DNA from: an uncultured Butyricicoccus sp.
GTDB taxonomy: Bacteria; Bacillota; Clostridia; Oscillospirales; Butyricicoccaceae
DNA length: 24,174 bases
Assembly (NCBI GenBank): GCA_947575935.1
Contig: CANPPM010000004.1
Span: 1 to 24,174 of the forward strand
Direction: 5' to 3'
Shown here: positions 8,373-16,988 of the stretch, piece by piece
Layout: every line of letters begins with the position of its first letter
Position numbering within the stretch: the first letter of the stretch is position 1
The notes under the pieces: model-generated
What the model was told of the DNA's origin: nothing
Databases searched by the model: none
Seen by the model: only the letters and a program-made list of their open reading frames with translations
Made by a program: the position numbers and the translations under genes

Positions 8373-9266
8373 ATGCAAATTACAAAAAGTGCTATGATAT
8401 CGGTCGTCGGTAGGCCGAATGTAGGCAAATCAACGCTGACCAACTGTCTTGTCGGTACAAAGGTCGCGATCGTTTCGGCAAAACCGCAGACCACGCGGAC
8501 CCGCATCACAGGTGTGCTTAACCGGGACGGCTGTCAATATGTGTTCTTGGACACTCCCGGCCTGCACAAGCCGCGCTCCCGGCTGGGCGATTATATGGTA
8601 AAAGTGATTACGGATACGGTCAGCGAGGTGGATGCGGCGGTGCTGGTCGTTGAGCCCATCGCACATATTGGGCCGGCGGAAGAAAGCTTGATCCAGCAGA
8701 TCCGGGCGGCGGACATGCCGTCGGTTCTGGTCATTAACAAGATCGATACGGTTGCCAAGGAAGAGCTGCTTGCCGTGATTGCCTGCTATGCGCAGGCGCA
8801 TACGTTCAGCGCCATCGTACCGGTCTCTGCACGGACTGGGGAGGGGACGGACGAGCTGCTTGCCGAGCTTGAAACATTTGCGCTGGAGGGACCGCAGCTT
8901 TTTCCCGAGGACATGGTTTCCGACCAGCCCGAAAAACAGCTGATTGCCGAGATCATCCGGGAAAAAATGTTGATTCTGCTGCAGCGTGAGGTCCCGCATG
9001 GCATCGCCGTCGGCATCGAGCAAATGGAGGAGCGCGAGGATGGGCTGGTTTCCATTCATGCGATCATTTACTGCGAAAAAAACAGTCACAAAGGGATTAT
9101 TATCGGGAAACATGGCGATATGCTTAAACGGATCGGCCAGATGGCTCGCCAGGATATCGAGCGCTTGCTGGATACCAAGGTTTACCTTGATCTGTGGATC
9201 AAAGTAAAGGAGGACTGGCGCAACAACCAATTCCAGATGCGTAATTTTGGGTATGAGAATGAATAG
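8373..9266 (+). CDS. era: GTPase Era
   Basis: 297 residues from ATG 8373, chosen because GAGGA at 8360-8364 is 8 bases upstream; ATGs at 8355 and 8358 lack a ribosome binding site. Era binds the 3' end of 16S rRNA and helps 30S assembly at the membrane. Seen: G1 GRPNVGKS at residues 13-20, G2 QTTRTR, G3 DTPG, G4 NKID, G5 VSARTG, and a C-terminal KH domain (KGIIIGKHGDMLKRIGQMAR) for RNA binding, ending KVKEDWRNN. Length and all motifs are normal. It sits before yqzL and recO as in Bacillus, although the cdd gene often found between dgkA and era is absent. Confidence 0.97.
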   Translation: MQITKSAMISVVGRPNVGKSTLTNCLVGTKVAIVSAKPQTTRTRITGVLNRDGCQYVFLDTPGLHKPRSRLGDYMVKVITDTVSEVDAAVLVVEPIAHIGPAEESLIQQIRAADMPSVLVINKIDTVAKEELLAVIACYAQAHTFSAIVPVSARTGEGTDELLAELETFALEGPQLFPEDMVSDQPEKQLIAEIIREKMLILLQREVPHGIAVGIEQMEEREDGLVSIHAIIYCEKNSHKGIIIGKHGDMLKRIGQMARQDIERLLDTKVYLDLWIKVKEDWRNNQFQMRNFGYENE

Positions 9267-9454
9267 GCGCGTGGCCCCAAAGTCTGGAACCGGCAAAGGC
9301 GGAGCTGAGCGGCGGAGAAAGCCGGTCTGACGCAGGGAGCCGGGCGGCCCTTGCCTTTTGCCGTGTAAATTTTCCCTTGCATGATGCGTCTTGCGGGAGG
9401 AAAAATAACAGCAGACCGGCGCTGAGGGCTGGTCCAGGGATCGGAGGTATTGCA

Positions 9455-9586
9455 ATGGATTTCTGGCAGATTTTCGGGGAAACAGGCGAACCGATGGCGT
9501 ATATGCTCTACCGGCTGGGACGAAGGGATACGGATGCAGCAGATCAAGATAAAGTGCCTCGTCATACGCGAGGTGGATTTCAGTGA
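9455..9586 (+). CDS. yqzL: YqzL-like small protein
   Basis: A 43-codon gene overlapped by recO. CGGAGGT at 9442-9448 is 6 bases before ATG 9455. The start of the product, MDFWQIFGETGEPMAYMLYR, has the YqzL family pattern (W/F-rich beginning, ETG, then AYLLY-like), and the position between era and recO is exactly that of yqzL in Bacillus. Function is unknown. The last 53 bases overlap recO in another frame, so its C-terminal half (DTDAADQDKVPRHTRGGFQ) is constrained by the recO start region. An in-frame upstream ATG (9377) has no family support. Confidence 0.75.
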   Translation: MDFWQIFGETGEPMAYMLYRLGRRDTDAADQDKVPRHTRGGFQ

Positions 9587-10289
9587 GCACGACCGGTACA
9601 TAACCGCGCTCACGGAGCATGGACGCAAACTGGAAATCCTGTGCCGGAATGCCCGACGCAAGGGCAGCCGCACGGCAAACGCCGCACGGCTGTTTTGCTG
9701 GAGTGAAATGAACCTATACGAGCGGCGGGGGCGGTATTCGCTGGATGACGCCGCGCTGATCAGTTCGTTTTGGGGAATCACGCAGGATATTGAGGCATAT
9801 GCGCTTGCCTGTTATTTTGCCGAGCTGTCCGCTGTGATGAGTGATACGGGGGAGGAGACGCCCGCCCTGACGCGTCTGTTTCTCGGGGCGCTGTATCTGC
9901 TCAGCGGACACAAGCGCCCGCCCGCGGTGATCAAGCCCGCTTTTGAGCTGCGGCTGATGGCGGAATCGGGTTTTTTGCCCCAGCTGTCGCCTTGTGCGGT
10001 CTGCGGCGCGGCGCTTGCACCGGCGGATGTGTGGTTTTCCGTGCGGGCGGGCACAGCGGCCTGCGGCGGCTGCGCCAAACGGTTGGGCGCGGATTACAGG
10101 CAGCTGCTGCCAGGCACGCTCGCCGCAATGCAGCATATTTTGTCAAGCGATTTGAAACGGGTGTATGCCTTTGCCCTGGGCGGTGAATCGCTGCGCCTGC
10201 TGGGGGAAATTTGTGAGGATTATACGATTTATTATACGGATAAACTGTTTGAGAGCTTGCGTTTTTATCATTCCCTGACCGGGTTCTGA
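9534..10289 (+). CDS. recO: DNA repair protein RecO
   Basis: 251 residues from ATG 9534, preferred because GAAGGGA is 5 bases upstream and the protein then opens with the family beta strand KIKCLVIREVDFSEHDRYITALTE. The further upstream in-frame start (9450) would add an unrelated 28 residues that only read the yqzL region in the wrong frame. RecO is a cytoplasmic mediator that loads RecA on SSB-coated single-stranded DNA with RecR in gap repair. Seen: an OB fold at about 1-80, the helical middle, and the zinc ribbon CAVC...CGGC at about 160-185. The start lies inside yqzL (53-base overlap), suggesting translational coupling. Confidence 0.93.
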   Translation: MQQIKIKCLVIREVDFSEHDRYITALTEHGRKLEILCRNARRKGSRTANAARLFCWSEMNLYERRGRYSLDDAALISSFWGITQDIEAYALACYFAELSAVMSDTGEETPALTRLFLGALYLLSGHKRPPAVIKPAFELRLMAESGFLPQLSPCAVCGAALAPADVWFSVRAGTAACGGCAKRLGADYRQLLPGTLAAMQHILSSDLKRVYAFALGGESLRLLGEICEDYTIYYTDKLFESLRFYHSLTGF

Positions 10290-10424
10290 CGGCCCGTTTT
10301 GTCCAAAAGGTGCGGCGCAAAGCCGGCGGGGACTGCAGAAAGTACATTTCGGGAAATGCCGTGACGGTTTTTGGGGCCGGCGGCTTCCCCTCTGTTCATC
10401 AGAAGAAGCAATGGAGAACAAACG

Positions 10425-12815
10425 ATGAATCAATTAGGTGAAAAATCACTTTTGACGCTCGAATATCCGGCTATTTTGGAGCGTCTTGCCGCGAATGCGG
10501 CGTCTAACCGGGCAAAAGAAACCGCGCTGGCGCTGCGCCCGACCAGTGATTGGGAGGATGCGGCGCTTGCCATGCAGCAGACGACAGACGCCAAAAATTT
10601 AATGCTGCGCAGCGGTTCCCCCGCGCTTGGCGGTATCCGTGAGGTGCTGGCCTCCTTGTCGCGCGCGGATCGGGGCGGCGTCTTGAATTTCCGCGAGCTG
10701 TTGGATGTTGCGTCGGTATTGCAGGCGGCGCGCCTGACCCAGGGCTATGTTGCCGAGGAGGAGGAGAAGACCACCCTGACGCCTATTTTCCAACGGCTTT
10801 CGGGCAACCGTGTGTTGGAGGAGCGCATTACCTCTTCCATCCTGAGTGAAGAGGAAATGGCGGATGGCGCATCCCCCGAGCTGCTGCATATCCGGCGCGA
10901 GAAACGCCGGATTTCCGGCAAAGTTCGTGAAACGTTGGGACGGCTGGTCTCGGGGGAGCGGTCGAAGTTTCTGCAGGAGGCGCTGATTACCCAGCGGGGC
11001 GGCCGGTTTGTAGTGCCGGTCAAAGCCGAGCATCGGGGCGAAATTTCGGGGCTGGTGCACGATGTTTCCTCTTCCGGCGCCACGGTCTTTATTGAGCCTG
11101 CGCAGGTGGTTGAGATCAATAATCAGATCAAGGTATTGGAGGGACGGGAGAGCGCAGAGATTGAGCGTATCCTATCCGAGATATCGGCTGATGTTGCCGC
11201 CTGCCGCCTGTCGATCGAAACCGATTATGAGGCGCTCTGCACACTGGACTTTATTTTTGCAAAAGCCAAACTTTCCTTTGACCTGAATGCAGATGCGCCG
11301 CGCCTGGTGGAGAAGGGCTGCCGTACCAGCCTGCTCCGGGCGAGGCACCCGCTGCTCAATCGCAAGACGGCCGTGCCGGTCGACATTGCCATTGGCGGGG
11401 AATATGATACGCTGGTCATCACCGGGCCAAATACGGGCGGAAAGACCGTATCGCTGAAAACCCTGGGGCTGCTGAGCCTGATGGCGGCCTCTGGCCTCCA
11501 TATTTCGGCAAGCGAGTTATCCGAGGTTTGTATTTTTGAAAATGTTTATGCCGATATCGGTGATGAACAGTCCATTGAGCAGAGTCTGTCAACCTTTTCT
11601 TCGCATATGAAAACGATAGTGTCTATCATGGACTGCTGTGCGCCGGGGGATTTGGTGCTGTTTGACGAGTTGGGTGCAGGCACGGATCCGGTGGAGGGGG
11701 CGGCGCTGGCCGTGTCGATCATCGGTTATGCGCGGCAGATGGGCGCGCGTGTTGCGGCGACGACCCATTATTCTGAGCTGAAGACCTTTGCACTGACGAC
11801 GGACGGCGTTGAAAATGCCTCTTGTGAATTTGATGTGAAGACCCTGCGCCCGACCTTCCGGCTGCTGACAGGCATTCCGGGGAAGTCGAATGCGTTCGCA
11901 ATTGCCGCGCGCCTTGGCTTGCAGCCGGTGGTGCTTGACCGTGCCCGCGAGCAGCTGTCTTCAGAAAGCACCCGATTTGAAGATGTTATCGCGGAGTTGG
12001 AGCGTGAGCGCCGTGATCTTGAGCGCTATAAGGCAGAGGCTGAGCGCCTGCGCGCGGCTGCCCAAAGCGAGCGGGACAAGGCGGATTCTCTGCGGGACAA
12101 AACGGCGGACGAGGCGGACCGGATCATTGAGGCGGCGCGTACCAGGGCCGACTTGATCCTGAAAGATGCCCGTATGACGGCGGAAACGGTTTTTGGCGAA
12201 TTGGATGAGATGAAGCGGCTTGCAAATGCGGACGCCAATGATAAAAATTTGGCAGCTGCCCGTGCGGCGCTGCGCGGTGTGATTACCCAGACGGAAAACG
12301 AGCTGCGTAAAAGCAAGGAAAAACGTACCTTGGACCCCGGGGAGGTCCGACCGGTCTGCCCGGGCGACGAGGTGCAGCTGATCAATGTATCAAATATCAC
12401 GGCGACCGTACTGTCCGCCCCTGACCGGGATGGCAATGTGCAGGTGCAGGCGGGCATCATGAAAATGACGGTCAAAGAAAACGAGATTCGTCCGGTCCGA
12501 AAGCCGGAAAAGCCCAAGCCCAAGACCTTTCGGGCGGGCGCGGGCGGTGTGCGCGAGCTGCGCCTGGCGACTACGCCCAGCGAAATCGATGTACGCGGCT
12601 TGTGTGCCGAAGAGGCTATTTTAGAGGTGGACCAGTTTATTTCCGGTGCGATCCTGAGCGGCCATCCCTCGGTCCGCATTATCCATGGCAAGGGGACGGG
12701 CACGCTTCGCGCGGCCATTCAAAACCATTTAAAGCGCAATAAGCGTTGTAAGACCGTCCGGAGCGGCGTCTTCGGCGAGGGGGAAATGGGTGTGACCGTT
12801 GTGGAATTCCGGTGA
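10425..12815 (+). CDS. mutS2: Endonuclease MutS2 (RqcU-type)
   Basis: 796 residues from ATG 10425, with GGAGA 7-8 bases upstream; the in-frame start at 10371 precedes that ribosome binding site and adds a non-family sequence. Seen in order: the helical clamp/lever region (1-320), Walker A GPNTGGKT at 334-341, the MutS-type ATPase core with DELGAGTDPVEGAALA and THYSELK, a long charged coiled coil (about 520-620; ELERERRDLERYKAEAERL), a KOW-like stretch, and a C-terminal Smr nuclease domain with IDVRG and HGKGTGTLR (His754 onward). There is no MutS N-terminal mismatch-recognition domain, which separates it from MutS1. MutS2 is linked to recombination suppression and to splitting collided ribosomes. 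It has its own terminator downstream. Confidence 0.96.
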   Translation: MNQLGEKSLLTLEYPAILERLAANAASNRAKETALALRPTSDWEDAALAMQQTTDAKNLMLRSGSPALGGIREVLASLSRADRGGVLNFRELLDVASVLQAARLTQGYVAEEEEKTTLTPIFQRLSGNRVLEERITSSILSEEEMADGASPELLHIRREKRRISGKVRETLGRLVSGERSKFLQEALITQRGGRFVVPVKAEHRGEISGLVHDVSSSGATVFIEPAQVVEINNQIKVLEGRESAEIERILSEISADVAACRLSIETDYEALCTLDFIFAKAKLSFDLNADAPRLVEKGCRTSLLRARHPLLNRKTAVPVDIAIGGEYDTLVITGPNTGGKTVSLKTLGLLSLMAASGLHISASELSEVCIFENVYADIGDEQSIEQSLSTFSSHMKTIVSIMDCCAPGDLVLFDELGAGTDPVEGAALAVSIIGYARQMGARVAATTHYSELKTFALTTDGVENASCEFDVKTLRPTFRLLTGIPGKSNAFAIAARLGLQPVVLDRAREQLSSESTRFEDVIAELERERRDLERYKAEAERLRAAAQSERDKADSLRDKTADEADRIIEAARTRADLILKDARMTAETVFGELDEMKRLANADANDKNLAAARAALRGVITQTENELRKSKEKRTLDPGEVRPVCPGDEVQLINVSNITATVLSAPDRDGNVQVQAGIMKMTVKENEIRPVRKPEKPKPKTFRAGAGGVRELRLATTPSEIDVRGLCAEEAILEVDQFISGAILSGHPSVRIIHGKGTGTLRAAIQNHLKRNKRCKTVRSGVFGEGEMGVTVVEFR

Positions 12816-12897
12816 ACAGGATATTCCCCGGGACGGCGCGTTGGGCGGCGGTATTTGCCGGATGGCGCGCCGCCTCCGTCCGCGCTTCCTTTTACAA

Positions 12898-12924
12898 AAA
12901 AAGCGGCTGAAACAGCCGCTTTTT
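12898..12924 (+). terminator. Rho-independent terminator after mutS2
   Basis: Stem GCGGCTG (12903-12909), loop AAA, CAGCCGC (12913-12919), flanked by an A-run and a T-run that extend the stem to 12 pairs. It is 83 bases past the mutS2 stop and probably works in both directions. The rest of the gap to the MATE gene (12925-13092) shows no clear promoter; TTGAAA at 12950-12955 has no matching -10. Confidence 0.9.
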
Positions 12925-13092
12925 CGTCGCAATGCCGCTTGCAAACCGATTGAAAATGCACTATCCTAGAGTGGGTCCGGCCATTGGCAGAATGTTTGGC
13001 GGGACAGGATTTTTGCCGCGCTGCAACAGAGGGCGGATCATTTTCAAACAGGCGCTGCATGCGCTTTGGAGTTTGCGGAGGGAACAGCTGCT

Positions 13093-14448
13093 ATGAAGGA
13101 CTTAACGAAAGGGAACCCGGCCAGGCTGATTTTGGCTTTCGCCATCCCGGTGATGATCGGGAATTTATTTCAGTTATTTTATAACCTTGCGGATACCAGG
13201 ATTGTCGGCAGCTTTTTGGGGGACGCCGCTTTGACGGCCGTTGGCGCGACCAATTCGCTGAATTCGCTGATTGTCGGCTTTTTGACGGGGCTTGCCAACG
13301 GGTTTGGCCTGATTACCGCCCGCCACTATGGGGCGGAGGATAGCGGGATGGTGCGCAAGTCGGTTGCCGCCGTCATTCTGTTGGGCGGCGGTATGGCGGT
13401 TCTCCTGACGCTGCTGTCGGCCGGCCTGCTGATGCCGCTGCTGCGTATGCTGAATACCCCGGCAGAATTGATTGCCCAGTCGGCCGCCTATTTCCGTGTC
13501 ATCCTGTATGGGCTGACCGCATCCATGCTTTATAATGGCTGTGCATCCGTGCTTCGCGCAGTCGGCGATACGGTTACGCCGCTTGTATTTCTGATCCTGT
13601 CTACAGTGCTAAATGTGGGGTTGGATTTGTTGTTTGTTTGTATCCTGCAGTCAGGCGTGGTTGGGGCAGCGGTTGCAACGGTATTGGCACAGGTGGTATC
13701 CGGCCTGTTGTGTATGCTGTATATTTACCGGAGGTATCCCATGCTGCTGCCTGCGCGTGCGGATTTCCGTCTCTCTCTTTGGATGGCCGGGCAGATGCTG
13801 AGCGCGGGGCTGTCGATGGGGTTCATGATGTCGCTGGTCAATTTTGGTTCGGTGATTCTGCAAGGGGTTATTAATACCTTTGGCCAGGCGACTATTTTGG
13901 CGCATACAGCGGCCCGCCGCCTGACCGAGTTGTTTATGCTGCCGTTTTCGGTTTTTGGTACGACGATGGCGACCTTCTGCAGCCAAAATTGGGGCGCAAA
14001 AAAACCTGCGCGTATCCGCAGCGGTATCTGGCAGTCGCTCATGATTAGTTGGATTTGGTGTGCGCTGGTGATACTGGTGATTTATACCGCAGCGCCTGCC
14101 CTGATCCGGCTGATCACCGGGACCTCTACGCCGGAGGTCATCGGGACGGCGTCCCTGTACCTTCGCATTGATGGGCTGCTTTATTTCGTGACAGCGGGGA
14201 TTTGTGTCCTGCGAAATGCCCTGCAGGGCATCGGCGATATGGTGACGCCGATTTTTTCCAGTCTGCTCGAATTGTTTGGCAAGCTGGCGGTGGTGATTTT
14301 CCTGACGCCCCATCTGGCGTATATGGGTGTGATCCTCGCCGAGCCAATCGTTTGGGTCATCATGGTCATCCCGCTGATTGTGGTCAGTATCAGGCGCCTG
14401 CGGGCGGTTCCTGCTGCGCCGCAGATGGTGGAATCCTCTGTTCGCTGA
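13093..14448 (+). CDS. MATE family efflux transporter
   Basis: 451 residues from ATG 13093 behind GGAGGGAA (13077-13084); a TTG at 13066 would place the ribosome binding site inside the gene. The length and the two-fold repeat of six membrane helices match the MATE family, inner-membrane multidrug or metabolite exporters driven by Na+ or H+. Seen: FAIPVMIGNLFQLFYNLADT at the start, VGATNSLNSLIVGFLTGLANG, FRVILYGLTASMLYNGCASVLRAVGDT, and, in the second half, GVINTFGQATILAHTAARR and RNALQGIGDMVTPI. It resembles the DinF/NorM-like branch common in Clostridia. The substrate cannot be read from sequence. It stands alone, converging on the NUDIX gene. Confidence 0.93.
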   Translation: MKDLTKGNPARLILAFAIPVMIGNLFQLFYNLADTRIVGSFLGDAALTAVGATNSLNSLIVGFLTGLANGFGLITARHYGAEDSGMVRKSVAAVILLGGGMAVLLTLLSAGLLMPLLRMLNTPAELIAQSAAYFRVILYGLTASMLYNGCASVLRAVGDTVTPLVFLILSTVLNVGLDLLFVCILQSGVVGAAVATVLAQVVSGLLCMLYIYRRYPMLLPARADFRLSLWMAGQMLSAGLSMGFMMSLVNFGSVILQGVINTFGQATILAHTAARRLTELFMLPFSVFGTTMATFCSQNWGAKKPARIRSGIWQSLMISWIWCALVILVIYTAAPALIRLITGTSTPEVIGTASLYLRIDGLLYFVTAGICVLRNALQGIGDMVTPIFSSLLELFGKLAVVIFLTPHLAYMGVILAEPIVWVIMVIPLIVVSIRRLRAVPAAPQMVESSVR

Positions 14449-14465
14449 CTTTGCAGCAGAAAAAC

Positions 14466-14504
14466 AGCGCGAAGCAATTGGAGGCGTTCTCCAGGCTTCG
14501 CGCT
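14466..14504. terminator. Bidirectional terminator between convergent MATE and NUDIX genes
   Basis: Perfect 10-base arms AGCGCGAAGC (14466-14475) and GCTTCGCGCT (14495-14504) enclose a smaller hairpin TGGAG/CTCCA. A TTTGTTT tract follows on the plus strand, and on the minus strand the stem is followed by GTTTT. It fits the 68-base gap between two converging genes. Confidence 0.7.
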
Positions 14505-14516
14505 TTGTTTGTGCAG

Positions 14517-14984
14517 TTACAGGAGCGGATTTCCGTCCAGGACGGCCCCGGTCAGCTGTTCGCCCTGATAGGAAAGCTTGAGAGAGAAAAAGGGACGCTC
14601 CTCAGCCAACAGGCGTAAAAAAATCTTGTCGCCCTCCCAAATGGGAAGCGCGGGGACGTCTGATTTGCGGACCCATTCCAGCTCGCCTTCGCTGCATTCG
14701 GTCAGTTCGCCTGTCCAGCCGGTGGCGGTGAACAGGTGCATATATTCGGTCTCATATTCACTCGAAACAAAGGTCACAAGCCCGCGGTAGCGGTATTCTG
14801 TCAGTGTCAGGCCTGTTTCTTCCCTGGCCTCGCGCAGGATACATTCTTCCGGGCTTTCTTTGTCCTCAAATTTTCCGCCGACGCCGATCCATTTGTCATG
14901 GTTGATGTCATTTTTCTTTTTGATCCGATGCAGCATCAGATAGGCGTCTCCACGGTCAATGTAGCATAATGTAACGTTTTTCAT
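14517..14984 (-). CDS. NUDIX hydrolase, 8-oxo-dGTP diphosphatase (MutT/YtkD-like)
   Basis: 155 residues with GAGGTG about 6 bases before the ATG. A full Nudix box is visible at residues 37-59: GKFEDKESPEECILREAREETGL (pattern GX5EX7REUXEEXGU). It is preceded by KWIGVGGK, typical of MutT-like sanitising enzymes that hydrolyse oxidised nucleoside triphosphates in the cytoplasm. The C-terminal SEGELEWVRKSDVPALPIWEGDKIFL is also typical of this subgroup. It is the last of the minus-strand genes, 118 bases past the PHP gene. A leader hairpin (15010-15031) lies before it. Confidence 0.88.
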   Translation of the reverse strand: MKNVTLCYIDRGDAYLMLHRIKKKNDINHDKWIGVGGKFEDKESPEECILREAREETGLTLTEYRYRGLVTFVSSEYETEYMHLFTATGWTGELTECSEGELEWVRKSDVPALPIWEGDKIFLRLLAEERPFFSLKLSYQGEQLTGAVLDGNPLL

Positions 14985-15009
14985 CGTTTCACCTCATGGC
15001 TGGCTTCTG

Positions 15010-15031
15010 CCGGCAAGGTTTATCCTGCCGG
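15010..15031 (-). other. Inverted repeat in the NUDIX gene leader
   Basis: CCGGCAAGG and CCTGCCGG pair with one bulged base around a TTTAT loop. No T-run follows on the minus strand, so it is not a simple terminator. It may be an RNA hairpin 26 bases before the start codon; its function is unclear. Confidence 0.35.
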
Positions 15032-15084
15032 TGTGCATCCGTTTTTTTCGGAAGCTGGCTCCCCTGGCAGATGCATAAAGGGGA

Positions 15085-15100
15085 CGCGGGCCGGCCCGCG
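15085..15100. terminator. GC palindrome after the PHP gene, possible weak terminator
   Basis: A perfect 16-base palindrome (CGCGGGCCGGCCCGCG) begins 3 bases past the PHP stop codon on the minus strand, followed by TCCCCTTT. The T-tract is poor, so termination would be weak. Confidence 0.35.
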
Positions 15101-15102
15101 GC

Positions 15103-15951
15103 TCATTGTGCAGGCGCTGCCGCAGATCCTTCGGGTTCAAGCAGCCAGCCCAATTCGAGCGGCAACGCGGCCAAATGGATTTGGGGCTTCACCTTTTCAC
15201 CGTGGAAATCGCTGCCGCCGGTTCGGCGGAGCTGATATTTGACGGTCAGCTGACGGTAGAACGACCGTTCCGCAGGGGTGTAGGTTGGATAATCGCATTC
15301 TATCGCGTCCAGACCCCAGCCGCGCAGGCGGCGTACCATGGCGTCAAGCGCCTCCTCGGGCAGCTGCAGCTGGCAGGGATGGGCCAGGGAGACCCAACCG
15401 CCCGCAGCCTTGATCACTTCAATGCAGGTACGCGCGTCCGCCTTAAAGCGGCCGACCCGCTGCCGGAATTCTTCGCTGTCCAAATAGCGGTCAAAGGCCT
15501 CTCGATTGCTGGAAACATAGCCGCGGCGCACGAGCGCCCGCGCAAAATGCGGGCGGGCAATGACCTCCCCGCCTGCCAGTTCCTCGACTTCTTCCAGGGA
15601 AAGGCTGATCCCCTTTTCTTGAAGAAACGATAGAATACGGTATTTCCGGTCGTCCCGGCCTGCGCGCAGCTTTTCGCACAGGGACGACAATGCAGGGGCG
15701 TCCGGGCGGAAACCGTAGCCTAGGATATGAAAATTCGGGTACTCTTTTGCACTCAATTCAACGCCGCGTATGACCCGCAGGCCAAGCCGCGCCCCGGCGG
15801 CTGCGGCCGCATCGACCCCGGCGATGGTATCGTGGTCGGTGACGGCCAGCACATCAAGGCCGCGTGTTTTTGCCAGGGCGGCCAGTTCGGAGGGGGTGTA
15901 TTGCCCGTCCGAAGCTGTGGTGTGCGTGTGCAGATCTGCAAAGGTGATCAT
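15103..15951 (-). CDS. PHP-domain metal-dependent phosphatase (YciV/RNase AM-like)
   Basis: 282 residues; GGGAGGG lies 8 bases before the ATG. Seen: the PHP metal-site motifs DLHTHTTASDG (6-16), VTDHDTIAG (37-45), GVELSAKE, HILGYG, ARPHFARAL, LAHPCQL, and the C-terminal GGSDFHGE. The arrangement with an inserted helical domain matches the YciV family, whose characterised members include a 3',5'-nucleoside bisphosphate (pAp) phosphatase and the 5'-3' exonuclease RNase AM. Acts in the cytoplasm. It is 77 bases downstream of the pyruvate-kinase-like gene with no terminator between, so it may share that transcript. Because sat, cysC and a sulfotransferase lie close by, a role in clearing PAP is possible but unproven. 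Confidence 0.85.
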   Translation of the reverse strand: MITFADLHTHTTASDGQYTPSELAALAKTRGLDVLAVTDHDTIAGVDAAAAAGARLGLRVIRGVELSAKEYPNFHILGYGFRPDAPALSSLCEKLRAGRDDRKYRILSFLQEKGISLSLEEVEELAGGEVIARPHFARALVRRGYVSSNREAFDRYLDSEEFRQRVGRFKADARTCIEVIKAAGGWVSLAHPCQLQLPEEALDAMVRRLRGWGLDAIECDYPTYTPAERSFYRQLTVKYQLRRTGGSDFHGEKVKPQIHLAALPLELGWLLEPEGSAAAPAQ

Positions 15952-16028
15952 AGGGTTTCCCTCCCAAAGGTTCTTGCCGTATCCCGCATTTGCTGGGGGC
16001 GGCTGTATGGAGCGGCCCGCCGGTCAGA

Positions 16029-16988
16029 TCAGATACGGATTTCTTCCCGCATAATTTCCTGATTCATCTGTTCCAGAAGGGCGACACACTCGGGCACATA
16101 GCGGCCAACCGCGGTTTCTTCAGACATTTGGACGCCGTAAACGCCTGATTTCATGATTTCATACAGCGCCTCGATTTCACCAATGGTCGGGATCGGTTTT
16201 GTCTCCATATTCTTCAGTACCTGTGTCGCCAAAAAAACTTTGACGTCAAAATAGAGCGCCTTATCAATAATATATTTTTGGAAGCGCGGGATCTTTTCAA
16301 TTCCGATATCGGTGGAAAGATCCCCGCGGTCGATCAGGATATAGGGGACCAGCGGGAGGATCTCGTTGAGATGCTCCACCGCGTCGATGGTTTCGATCTT
16401 GGAGATCAGCGCCGTGTCCGCTCCAATCAGGCTGCGGGCCTCCTCAATGTTTTCCGGTGTCCGGACAAAGGACACCCCCACATAATCCAGCCTGTATTGG
16501 TTGGCAAGGGCGATCAGCTGGCGGTCCTTTTCAAACAGGAAGGGGATATTTTTGTGGATGCCGCGCACATGCACCCCCTTGTTATTGATCAGTACGCCGT
16601 CCGATTTGGACAGAAACACAATTTTTTCAGGATCGGCTGAGACCACTTCAAACTCAAATACGCTGTCGTTTGCCCATGCCGTCATGCCCGGCTGCAGGTG
16701 TTGGTAGAAGCCGGGATAATTGAACTGGCCGGATGCAAGGGAAAAGGTCTTGCCCTTTTCCAGCGGAATGCCGGTTTCAATGCGCGCCGTCCGCACTTTA
16801 TTGCCCGGCAGATCCATCAGGATGCTTGCACTGGGGATTTGGCTGCGGATGTTCCGGATGCTTGCCTCTACATCGGCAATAGTACCGTGCGCGCCGTTGA
16901 TCCGGTAAATATTTTTCTCACTGTGTACCTGCTGCAGCGGCACTTCGTTCGCCAGGGCGGGGCCGGTAGTCAGGATATATTTCTTCAT
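16029..16988 (-). CDS. Single-domain pyruvate-kinase-like protein
   Basis: 319 residues against 470-590 for normal pyruvate kinases: the barrel and inserted B domain are there but the C-terminal allosteric domain is absent. The start overlaps the antiporter stop (ATGA), with AGGAGGAGA just upstream. Barrel features seen: YRINGAHGT (28-36), LMDLPGNKVRTA (58-69), VGVSFVRTPENIEEAR, ISKIETIDAVEHL with Lys197 and Glu199, DRGDL (220-224; usually ARGDL), LATQVLKNM with Thr255, and SEETAVGRYVPE. Two likely potassium ligands differ from classic enzymes: Ala33 replaces Ser in the N-x-S-H-G motif, and Leu60 replaces Thr in the DTKGP motif. It may be a potassium-independent or altered-substrate enzyme acting on phosphoenolpyruvate; the reaction is not established. 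Confidence 0.75.
   Translation of the reverse strand: MKKYILTTGPALANEVPLQQVHSEKNIYRINGAHGTIADVEASIRNIRSQIPSASILMDLPGNKVRTARIETGIPLEKGKTFSLASGQFNYPGFYQHLQPGMTAWANDSVFEFEVVSADPEKIVFLSKSDGVLINNKGVHVRGIHKNIPFLFEKDRQLIALANQYRLDYVGVSFVRTPENIEEARSLIGADTALISKIETIDAVEHLNEILPLVPYILIDRGDLSTDIGIEKIPRFQKYIIDKALYFDVKVFLATQVLKNMETKPIPTIGEIEALYEIMKSGVYGVQMSEETAVGRYVPECVALLEQMNQEIMREEIRI

Noticed and set aside
9267..9454. Possible promoter or RNA element between era and yqzL
   Set aside because: TTGCCT and TTGCCG hexamers have no matching -10 at proper spacing, and the one inverted repeat is long-range and imperfect.
8430..9620. A 396-codon minus-strand frame opposite era
   Set aside because: Its translation is low-complexity and basic with no family motif, while the plus strand encodes Era with every G motif and KH domain.
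10290..10424. Possible structured RNA or terminator between recO and mutS2
   Set aside because: Only short stems were found (for example CATTT-CGGG-AAATG), none followed by a good T-run; I see no riboswitch or T-box pattern.
13651..14313. A 220-codon minus-strand frame inside the MATE gene
   Set aside because: It has no ribosome binding site and its His/Arg/Gln-rich product is typical of a reverse reading of a membrane protein gene.
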